From Pseudomonadota bacterium (GTDB lineage: Bacteria > Myxococcota_A > Polyangia > Polyangiales > Polyangiaceae), in contig JAEZYZ010000111.1 in NCBI GenBank assembly GCA_023418705.1, forward strand, positions 1-18,847: DNA of 18,847 nucleotides. Reading direction: 5' to 3'. Below the pieces are notes generated by a model that saw only the letters and a program-made list of their open reading frames with translations, was not told where the DNA came from and searched no databases. Below are positions 7,741 through 13,596 of the stretch, piece after piece (position 1 is the stretch's first letter; every line of letters begins with the position of its first letter). Position numbers and translations under genes: made by a program.

Positions 7741-8245
7741 GCGCTTTCTCCTTCTGCGGGAAAGGCAGGAGTCGCCAGCAGTACGCTAGGCAATTACTGC
7801 CGGGGAACTTAATCCCTGAGCAGGAGGCTCTGTAACGCAGTGTCGAAGTTCGATGTCGCCGATGTGTCTATGATGGAATGTTGCGGCTCGGCGCGTTCTT
7901 GCGCGTCGACGGCACACCAAGGTTGCTGCGCAGTCGATGCAGCCATCGAGTCCAGTTAGAGACCCGAACGGTCTGGGCGTTACGCGCCGCCGCGCGGGTG
8001 GCGACGATTTTCGATTGGGTCCCCCTTCGGTTTCTCGCCCGGCACTCCGTTTACGAACTCACCAGAACGATCGTGGCCGCTGTGGGTGATGGTGCACCGC
8101 GAGCCGTCCATGCCGTCGAACCGCAGCGTCGCGACGTCGACGTTCGGGTTGCCGCCCCACGGCGTCGCGCTCGATCGCTACGATGCGCTCGGTGGCGACG
8201 CGATCCGCCCCCTGCTGCCCGCGGAGACGGTGGGTTCCCCGCGGT
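7741..8245. other. Intergenic stretch between cytochrome gene and tRNA
   Basis: These 505 bases hold the upstream region of the cytochrome gene (7741 to about 7870, relatively AT-rich around 7790-7815) and a possible gene remnant at 7980-8177. I could not define a convincing promoter. A small GGCA/TGCC dyad at 7791-7803 is too short to weigh. Open frames on the plus strand here have no recognisable product. Confidence 0.5.
7980..8177 (-). pseudogene. Possible C-terminal remnant of a protein gene
   Basis: On the minus strand a frame bounded by TAG (8178-8180) and TAA (7980-7982) reads 65 codons. From about 8171 to 8073 nearly every codon ends in G or C, as in real genes here. The translation looks protein-like (WGGNPNVDVATLRFDGMDG, then SRCTITHSGHDRSGEF). 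No start codon exists at the head of the frame, only an internal ATG. The codon pattern degrades towards the stop. It lies directly downstream of the tRNA 3' end. I do not recognise the family. It may be a decayed gene or chance. Confidence 0.3.
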
Positions 8246-8321
8246 TGGTGGGCCATGAAGGACTCGAACCTTCAGCCAACGGATTAAGAGTCCGCTGCTC
8301 TACCAATTGAGCTAATGGCCC
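8246..8321 (-). tRNA. tRNA-Lys (anticodon CTT)
   Basis: The minus strand folds into a complete cloverleaf. The acceptor stem is GGGCCAT/ATGGCCC, with a D-arm GCTC...GAGC. The anticodon stem GCGGA/TCCGT carries the loop CTCTTAA (anticodon CTT), the variable loop has five bases, and the T-arm is GAAGG-TTCGAGT-CCTTC. The discriminator is A and CCA is encoded at 8246-8248. CTT reads the Lys codon AAG, the dominant Lys codon in a high-GC genome. Confidence 0.95.
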
Positions 8322-8363
8322 GGGATCGGCTCCAGCAGGCGTCGCAGCCGATTCGGAGCGCGC

Positions 8364-8391
8364 TGAATACCACAGGGGTTGGGGAGGTCAA
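8364..8391 (-). promoter_or_regulatory. Candidate promoter of tRNA-Lys
   Basis: On the minus strand TTGACC (8386-8391) matches five of six -35 positions. TATTCA (8364-8369) is a weak -10 after a 16-base spacer. A start near 8357 would give a leader of about 36 bases before the tRNA. This is a pattern match only. Confidence 0.4.
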
Positions 8392-8451
8392 GCAGCGCGC
8401 TGCCACAAAGCTCGGCCGGCCCCACCAGCAGGCAAAAGAACGCTGATTCGG

Positions 8452-9450
8452 CTACTTCAGCCGGGTCACCGGACCGGTATCCACCACCTCCAGGGCGGAC
8501 GCTGGGATGCGCTCGAGGTCGGCGAGGGCGGCCTCGTCCCAGCGAGGATCGGGGGCTCCGGAGATGTACCAGCTCGTCCCGTTGTCGGCGACCAGCATCC
8601 CGTAGCGCTTCAGGGCGTCGCAAATGACCTGAGCTTCGCTCGAGAGCGGGCTGCAGTCGTGGTCCCCCTTTAGCCGCAGGCGAAGTCCCATCGGCGGCAA
8701 GCGCGGGTCCGGGTCGTCCGACGCGTAGTGCCGGGCAGGCGCGATGAAGCCCGCCTGGCTGCGCTCGACGGTGAAGCGGAGCGCATGTGCGATACGCTTC
8801 TTCTCCACGACTTCGTCGTACCTGACGAGGCCGGGTAAGATGGGGAGCCCCGCTGCGTCGGCGGACGTCCATCCGAGGGGACGCTCGGCGTTCGTCTTCA
8901 GGTCGAACACGGCGCCAGAATCGGCCTGCCACGAGGCGCCGCCGACGACCGGGAAAGCTCGGTAGAGCTCATAGAGGACGCAGTGGGTCGTCTCGAGCAC
9001 CAGCACGTGCCGATCGCCGGCGCTGTTCGGTCCACCTTCGATTTTTGCGCTGGGCGGGATCGGATAGGGCCCTGGATCGCTCTGGTAGCCGTAGGCGGTG
9101 AACTCGATGTTCACCGCCGGTTGAGCCGCACTGACGAGGCTGTATGGGATTCCCTGCGGACCGCCCTCTTGCTCGACGCCGAAGTCGGCATGCAAGAAAC
9201 CGTCGGCGCCGATCGAGGCAATGAAGGCCTCGGAGCTCGGGTGCACCGGCAACTCGTCGATCGGTTGGTTCCACGGGTTGTCCGCCGGAAACATCGCGCA
9301 GCCGCCCAGCACCGGAGACACGCCGCCCGCTCGCGCGTCCGGCTGCAGCACGATCTCGCTGGCTTCAGGATCTTCGTTCGGTGTTCCGCCGCACGCGGCC
9401 GCCAGAGCGATGGCGATCCAACCAAAGCGTAAGCTCGCGAAGGGTTTCAT
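8452..9450 (-). CDS. Conserved secreted lipoprotein of unassigned family
   Basis: I take the ATG at 9450 (332 residues) because it is directly followed by a compact signal (MKPFASLRFGWIAIALAAAC, lipid Cys20). ATG codons at 9480 and 9468 are alternatives, and none has a strong ribosome-binding site. Motifs along the chain include FPADNPWNQPIDELPVHPSS, IASIGADGFLHADFG, SDPGPYPIPPSAKIEGG, GDRHVLVLETTHCVLYELY, GWTSADAAGLPILPGLVRYD and LPPMGLRLRLK. From memory, very similar motifs occur in uncharacterised secreted proteins of Actinobacteria and myxobacteria. I know of no assigned reaction. It is a single gene with a hairpin-forming dyad upstream at 9511-9527. Confidence 0.8.
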   Translation of the reverse strand: MKPFASLRFGWIAIALAAACGGTPNEDPEASEIVLQPDARAGGVSPVLGGCAMFPADNPWNQPIDELPVHPSSEAFIASIGADGFLHADFGVEQEGGPQGIPYSLVSAAQPAVNIEFTAYGYQSDPGPYPIPPSAKIEGGPNSAGDRHVLVLETTHCVLYELYRAFPVVGGASWQADSGAVFDLKTNAERPLGWTSADAAGLPILPGLVRYDEVVEKKRIAHALRFTVERSQAGFIAPARHYASDDPDPRLPPMGLRLRLKGDHDCSPLSSEAQVICDALKRYGMLVADNGTSWYISGAPDPRWDEAALADLERIPASALEVVDTGPVTRLK

Positions 9451-9480
9451 GATCTCGAGCGTCAACATAAGCCCCAGCAA

Positions 9481-10049
9481 CAGAACGCAAGCGGGGCAAA
9501 TTGGCGGCCAGGTGCAGAACCTGCACCCGCTCAGAAGGTGCGGTTTATTCGAGCGTTGGAGCGCTTCTCTGTGGTTTCGAGCCGAACCCGGTCAGCGCCG
9601 GACACGTGCGAATCCGGTGGGGTTGAAAGGCTCGCGTGCCTGCTGGCGAAGACCGGTGTTCGAAGCGCTCCCGAGCCCCCGTCGCGATCTCGCAGAGGGC
9701 CTCCCGTCCGCGCCGGGGAAAAAGCACGGGTCAACACGCGCGATGGATTCGATGAGAGCTCGAGCACACGGCTAGAGCGAGCGGCTCGCGGCACCAAGCG
9801 CAACACCTTTCCGAAGGCGCGCGGTGCGTGAGCCGCAATGTCCGCGTCAGGTTACAGTAGGCCATGGCGGTGCAATAAAGGGGGCTATAGAGGGCTGTGG
9901 CAGCCTCGGGTGGCCACGACGTTGCTCTCTGTTGCTTTGCTCGGTGCCCCGTTGGTGCCCGGCGAAGCAGCTCACCGGTATTTCGTGCACTTGCTGCATT
10001 TCGAAACCGGCTGCTGGGCGCCCGGCGCCTCGAGAAAATTGCAAGCAAC
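9481..10049. other. Long intergenic stretch upstream of sigma-factor gene
   Basis: These roughly 570 bases separate the lipoprotein gene from the sigma-factor gene. The open frames here (9531-9831, both strands) have mixed third-base composition and no recognisable product. The visible structure is a perfect dyad at 9511-9527 and a weak small frame at 9838-10053. The section 9540-9830 otherwise shows nothing I can name. Confidence 0.5.
9511..9527. promoter_or_regulatory. Perfect 17-bp dyad upstream of lipoprotein gene
   Basis: GGTGCAG and CTGCACC form perfect 7-bp arms around AAC. The dyad lies 60 bases before the preferred ATG at 9450. It could be an operator or a small RNA hairpin. Sequence alone does not tell which regulator, if any, binds. 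Confidence 0.35.
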
Positions 10050-10053
10050 GTGA
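9838..10053 (+). CDS. Doubtful small ORF overlapping sigma-factor start
   Basis: This 71-codon frame ends in TGA that overlaps the sigma-factor GTG as GTGA, a geometry typical of translational coupling. An internal GTG at 9910 would start a short hydrophobic leader-like peptide (VATTLLSVALLGAPLVPGEA). Third-base composition is mixed and no family is recognised, so it may be chance. Confidence 0.18.
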   Translation: MSASGYSRPWRCNKGGYRGLWQPRVATTLLSVALLGAPLVPGEAAHRYFVHLLHFETGCWAPGASRKLQAT

Positions 10054-10586
10054 ACGACGAGGACGCGAAGCTCTGCTGGCGGGTGTTTTTCAAGCACCGA
10101 AGCCAACTTGCTCGCTATGTCCGGAACCTCGGGCCATCGGAGCAAGACACGGTCGACATCCTCCAGGAAGTCGCGCTGCGCCTGCTGCGCCAGCCGAGAG
10201 CCCCCGCACCCCCGCAGGCCTTGCCCGCGTGGTGCAAGGCTGTCGCGCGGCGCATCGTCCTACATGAGCTCCGCGCCGCGCGCTACGAACGACACAAGCT
10301 CGCGGCGCTGAGCATGTGCGTGTCACCGGAGAGCCGGCAGCGCGACGCCGGGGCGATGACCCGCATGATCGTTCGTCAATGGCTCGCTGCCGTGAGCGAC
10401 CAAGAGCGTGAGATGTTGCTGCGGCGGTACCTGCTCGAGGAGAACTCCTGGGAGATCGCCGAGGCGATGATGTTGTCGCCCGCCGCCGTGCGGATGCGTT
10501 TGATGCGGCTCCGGCGCCACCTGCAGCCGGCGCCGGTCGAAGCGCCCAAGTCGCGCCCGCGCGCCCACTCCGAACCGTCGCTGTAA
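10050..10586 (+). CDS. ECF-type RNA polymerase sigma factor
   Basis: From the GTG at 10050 the product is 178 residues, the usual ECF size. An in-frame GTG at 9897 would add 51 residues that do not look like a sigma domain. Region 2 spans about 10-82 (EQDTVDILQEVALRLLRQ, then AVARRIVLHELRAARYERHK). Region 4 spans about 104-158 and carries a helix-turn-helix (NSWEIAEAMMLSPAAVRMRL). A Pro-rich linker joins them and a short basic/Pro tail follows. No strong ribosome-binding site precedes the GTG. No anti-sigma factor is adjacent; the next gene, 71 bases downstream on the same strand, encodes a six-TM protein. Target promoters are unknown. Confidence 0.82.
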   Translation: MNDEDAKLCWRVFFKHRSQLARYVRNLGPSEQDTVDILQEVALRLLRQPRAPAPPQALPAWCKAVARRIVLHELRAARYERHKLAALSMCVSPESRQRDAGAMTRMIVRQWLAAVSDQEREMLLRRYLLEENSWEIAEAMMLSPAAVRMRLMRLRRHLQPAPVEAPKSRPRAHSEPSL

Positions 10587-10657
10587 CGCCCGATCTCGCC
10601 GGACGGCGCCGCCCGCGTGCTAAGTGTCGGATCGCGCGGGCTGCTCCGCGGTGGGTC

Positions 10658-11335
10658 ATGGTGTCGGTCCGAACCCCGAGGACGCCGCTTCGCCGGTGCT
10701 GCTACGGAGCCTTGCTGGCGTTCGTCGGGTTTTTCCTGATGGCTGCGCTGGCGTACCCGGGCGGCAACTGGATCGACCCCGGCGCGAGCGGCTTCGACCC
10801 GCTGCGAAATTTCTGGAGCGATTTGTTGCGCGAGCGTGCGCTCGACGGCTCCTCCAACGCGCTCGGCGCCGCGCTGGCGCGCGCCGGGTTCGGCGCGCTG
10901 GCGCTCGGCCTGTCGGCGTTCTGGATCCTCGCCGCCGGTAGCTTCCGCCACCCTCTCGCCGCGCGCCTGCTGATCGTCGCGGGTCTCGTCTCGTCCGTCG
11001 CGACGTTGGGGGTGGCGCTGTTGCCCTCCGATCGCTTCCCCACCCTCCACCCCGTCGCGGCGCTGGTCGCCGGGGGCTTGGGTTTCGGGTGCGTCGTCGG
11101 GTGCGCGCTGCGGTCGCTGCTTCAGTGGCGCGGGCACCGGCTACGAGCGGTGCTCGCGCTGTCCTTGCTAGCCGCCGCCGCCGCCAACATCGTCCTCTTC
11201 GTGCGCGTCGCCTACTTCGAGGTCGAGCTCACCGCCGCGGTACCGGCGGTGCAGAAGCTCGCGACGCTGCTCTTGCTCGCGTGGATGTCGAGCGTGCTCG
11301 CGCGGCCCAACGGCAATCACCATCCTGAAGCGTGA
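10658..11335 (+). CDS. Six-transmembrane protein, DUF998-like
   Basis: The 225-residue product has six hydrophobic segments at about 16-34, 68-93, 102-121, 131-153, 163-184 and 198-214. The first extracytoplasmic loop contains YPGGNWIDPGASGFDPLRNF followed by WSDL, similar to the loop of DUF998 membrane proteins (FLSDL-type motif). That assignment is from memory and moderate. No catalytic or transport motif is evident. The gene starts 71 bases after the sigma factor on the same strand and may share its transcript. It could be a membrane partner of that sigma factor, but it has no recognisable anti-sigma domain. Confidence 0.72.
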   Translation: MVSVRTPRTPLRRCCYGALLAFVGFFLMAALAYPGGNWIDPGASGFDPLRNFWSDLLRERALDGSSNALGAALARAGFGALALGLSAFWILAAGSFRHPLAARLLIVAGLVSSVATLGVALLPSDRFPTLHPVAALVAGGLGFGCVVGCALRSLLQWRGHRLRAVLALSLLAAAAANIVLFVRVAYFEVELTAAVPAVQKLATLLLLAWMSSVLARPNGNHHPEA

Positions 11336-11342
11336 AAGGGTG

Positions 11343-11392
11343 TTCGCAGATAGCGAAGCGCACGTGCGTCACGGCCTACGCCCGTAGGTGAC
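11343..11392 (+). terminator. Two small hairpins after six-TM gene
   Basis: TTCGC/GCGAA (11343-11357) and GTCA-cgg-CCTAC/GTAGG-TGAC (11368-11392) can each form a stem soon after the stop at 11335. Neither is followed by a clear T-run. They are possible weak transcript ends. Confidence 0.25.
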
Positions 11393-11452
11393 ATTCGTCA
11401 GGTTTCGAGCTGGAAACTGGGCACGAAGGGGAGATTTGCGCCACGGTTTCGT

Positions 11453-11485
11453 AACGGTTGCGGAGGCGCTTCAAAACCGTTGACG
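11453..11485 (+). promoter_or_regulatory. Inverted repeat with -35-like box upstream of Omp gene
   Basis: AACGGTT (11453-11459) and AACCGTT (11475-11481) form a 7-bp inverted repeat with a 15-base spacer. The right arm overlaps TTGACG (11480-11485), a -35-like hexamer. The matching -10 is poor (GACTAT, 11503-11508, spacer 17). The layout suggests an operator over a promoter; evidence is sequence pattern only. Confidence 0.3.
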
Positions 11486-11562
11486 AGGGGCGCTTTCTTT
11501 ACGACTATCCAAAACTATTGCAACTCCACTGCAAGCGCAGATTGGAGCATCGGAGGACTCAA

Positions 11563-12132
11563 ATGAATCTGTGGAAGTGGCTCACCCCTGCAACGGCAGC
11601 AGCAGTTTTTCTGGCGTCGGCGACAGCGTCCGCACAAGAGGCGGCGACCGCGGGCAAACCGTCCGTCGGGGCCGGGATTCGGTACGGCCTCGAAATGAAC
11701 GAAGGCGACTCCAATCCATGGGGTTTCGGGCTCGGCGCACGCGGCGGCTACACGCTGGATTTCGGGCTCTACGTCGGCGGCGCGTTCGAGTACTACTTCG
11801 GCGACAGCGAAGACTTCGGTGGAGGCAACGAGGTTTCTTTCAACATCTGGCAGTTGATGGCAGAGGTTGGCTACGATGTCGGTCTTGGCGACCAACTCGT
11901 GCTGCGGCCCAAGGCCGGATTGGGGCTCGCGAGTATCGGCGGAGAGGTGTGTATCCAAGGGACCTGCGCCTCCGATTCCGAGAGCAACCTGCTGCTCGCC
12001 CCTGGGGTCGAGTTCCAGTACGTCGGCGACGGTTTCTTCGTGGGCGCGGAGGCTCGCTACGACTTCATTTTCGCCGATCCGGAAACCGCGAACGCTCTCG
12101 TGCTGGGCGCGAGCGGCGGCGTGCTCTTCTAA
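11563..12132 (+). CDS. Outer-membrane beta-barrel protein (paralogue 1)
   Basis: The 189-residue protein starts at 11563, six bases after GGAGG; an upstream GTG-type start would place junk before the signal. A Sec signal ends ASA-Q near residue 23. The mature part alternates polar and hydrophobic residues with many Gly and aromatic positions (GIRYGLEMNEGDSNPWGFGL, FEYYFGDSEDF, RPKAGLGLASIGGEVC) and ends in Phe, as outer-membrane barrels do. Two Cys (CIQGTC) could form a small disulfide loop. Its size suggests an eight-stranded barrel. It is clearly paralogous to the gene at 15554-16108 in the same window. A strong intrinsic terminator follows the stop. Its ligand or partner is unknown. Confidence 0.85.
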   Translation: MNLWKWLTPATAAAVFLASATASAQEAATAGKPSVGAGIRYGLEMNEGDSNPWGFGLGARGGYTLDFGLYVGGAFEYYFGDSEDFGGGNEVSFNIWQLMAEVGYDVGLGDQLVLRPKAGLGLASIGGEVCIQGTCASDSESNLLLAPGVEFQYVGDGFFVGAEARYDFIFADPETANALVLGASGGVLF

Positions 12133-13514
12133 GAAGATCGATTCGCAGAAACGATGGCCCGCCAGCGTGCGGGCCATCGCCGTTTTGTGCGCCCGAAGCT
12201 CATCAGGATGCCGACGAACACGAGCCAAGCCGCGTTCACCTGGCCCGCGCTCCCCGCCGCGACGCACCCGCAGCCAGTGTCGTCTTTCGGCCCGGGATCG
12301 CTCATGGCGGGTGGCGGCTCGGGCTCGGGGCGGCAGGCTCCGATGGCCTGGCAGGTGCCCTGCCAATTGGCGGGGCAGGTCAGGGCGGTGCTGGTCTCGG
12401 GGTCGCAGCTCAGCGGGCCTTGCAGCGTGTCGAGGGTGACCAGGGGGGCGAAGCTTTCGCCGTCGTCGCTCGATGCGGCGAGCTCGAAGCCGCTGGTCTG
12501 GCTGCCGCAGGCGTAGAGGAGCTCGTCGGTCCAGGTGAGGCAGCCGATGTGGTCGTCGAAGACGCGTTCGAACTGGTGATCGAGCGCGCTCGCGCGGTGG
12601 AGGCCCACCACGGCGGCGTCGATGGCCTGGCCCGTGTACGGGTTGCCGAACCCGGCGTAGACGGTGCGACCGTCACCGCTGAGGGTGAACCCGAGCAGCG
12701 CGGCCTGCCCGGCCAGGATCTCCTGGAAGGTGGCGCCTCCGTCGGTCGTGACCAGCGCCCGGTGGTCGAGGTCGCCGGCGGCGTTGCGGCCGGCGACGCG
12801 GACGTAGACGATATCCTCGTCGCTCGGGTGCACGGCAGCGATGAAGGGTGGGCGGCTGCCGCCGGTGCCTGGCACCTCGAAGCGCTCCCAGGACTGTCCC
12901 GCGTCGTCGCTGCGCAAGAGCTCGCCGGGCGTCGTCGCGCCGGGAATGAAGCCGCTCACGTAGAGCACGTCGGGGTTGGCCGGGGAGATGTCGATCGTCA
13001 AGGGCAAGAGCTCGCTGGGCAGCTCGCTGCCCACCGGCGCGAAGGCCCGACCGCTGTCGCGGGTCTCCCACAACACGCCGGTGTGCGGCTCGCTGCTGTC
13101 GTCCTTGATCGCGAGCACGAGCCCGCGCTGCGGGGCCGCGCGATCGGTGGTGACGTCGACGACGAGCGCGGTGCCAAGCTCCGGGGCGCGCGCGAAGTCG
13201 CAGCCGCCGTCCCGCGAGATGCTGAGGCCTTCGAACAACCCGGCGACCAGCGTGCCCTCGGCGTAGGCCGCGAGCTGCGGATCTTCTTGCCCGCCATAGC
13301 CCACGCTTTGCTCGCAAATCCAGGCCCAGGTCCGGCCGCCGTCGCTCGAGCTGAGGATCCCGTAGGTGGCGCGGAGCCAGAGCCGCTCCGCGTCAGCGGG
13401 GGACTGCAAGAGCTGCTGCGCCTGGGGGAACCGGCCGTTGGCTCGGGCCAGGGGCGCGGCGGCGACGAACGCCGCCATCAGCCCGAGCTGCAAGCCTTGA
13501 TGAGCGCGGCGCAT
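12129..13514 (-). CDS. Asp-box (BNR) repeat surface protein with MYXO-CTERM signal
   Basis: From the ATG at 13514 the product is 461 residues with a Sec signal ending ARA-N near residue 25. Six Asp-box motifs of the S/T-x-D-x-G-x-x-W/F type occur at about 56, 100, 152, 203, 257 and 349 (for example SSDGGRTW, RSDDAGQSW, SSDDGESF), indicating a sialidase/sortilin/HCF136-like beta-propeller. A Pro/Glu linker leads to DDTGCGC (412-417), a hydrophobic segment (about 424-440) and RTKRR. This is a MYXO-CTERM signal, which in myxobacteria is thought to direct processing and surface anchoring. A further 16 residues after the basic cluster are unusual. No catalytic residues are evident, so it is probably a binding or scaffold protein. 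It is divergent from the pentahaem cytochrome gene. Confidence 0.86.
   Translation of the reverse strand: MRRAHQGLQLGLMAAFVAAAPLARANGRFPQAQQLLQSPADAERLWLRATYGILSSSDGGRTWAWICEQSVGYGGQEDPQLAAYAEGTLVAGLFEGLSISRDGGCDFARAPELGTALVVDVTTDRAAPQRGLVLAIKDDSSEPHTGVLWETRDSGRAFAPVGSELPSELLPLTIDISPANPDVLYVSGFIPGATTPGELLRSDDAGQSWERFEVPGTGGSRPPFIAAVHPSDEDIVYVRVAGRNAAGDLDHRALVTTDGGATFQEILAGQAALLGFTLSGDGRTVYAGFGNPYTGQAIDAAVVGLHRASALDHQFERVFDDHIGCLTWTDELLYACGSQTSGFELAASSDDGESFAPLVTLDTLQGPLSCDPETSTALTCPANWQGTCQAIGACRPEPEPPPAMSDPGPKDDTGCGCVAAGSAGQVNAAWLVFVGILMSFGRTKRRWPARWRAIVSANRSS
12152..12186 (+). terminator. Intrinsic terminator of Omp paralogue 1
   Basis: An 11-bp perfect stem (12152-12162 with 12169-12179), a CAGCGT loop and TTTT at 12183-12186 make a textbook Rho-independent terminator 19 bases after the TAA. 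It lies inside the 3' end of the convergent BNR gene, whose C-terminal codons are part of the hairpin. Confidence 0.8.
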
Positions 13515-13596
13515 CGCGGCCAGGCTAGCGTGCCTGACGCGCGATGGCACGCTAATGCTAGGTCTTGAGGCGAGCGCTCGCCCCAACCGTCCCCCC
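13515..13596. promoter_or_regulatory. Divergent promoter region, BNR protein / pentahaem cytochrome
   Basis: Only 82 bases separate the two divergent start codons, so both promoters must lie here or inside the opposite gene. I could not pick convincing -35/-10 boxes or ribosome-binding sites. Shared control of the two genes is an inference from geometry. Confidence 0.4.

Noticed and set aside
7791..7803. GGCA...TGCC upstream of the cytochrome gene as a sigma-54 -24/-12 site.
   Set aside because: The GG-to-GC spacing is 8 rather than the required 10 bases.
8246..8321. tRNA-Lys as an active integration site.
   Set aside because: No second copy of the tRNA 3' end and no integrase gene are visible in the window.
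9599..9622. CCGGA...TCCGG stem-loop resembling a tRNA T-arm.
   Set aside because: The loop is ten bases and lacks the TTCGA consensus; no cloverleaf can be built around it.
9531..9831. Several overlapping small frames on both strands.
   Set aside because: Mixed third-base composition, no ribosome-binding site, no recognisable protein; no convincing gene.
11411..11441. GGAAAC as an ECF sigma -35 element before Omp paralogue 1, which would link it to the nearby sigma factor.
   Set aside because: No matching -10 at the proper spacing, and the motif is too short to count.
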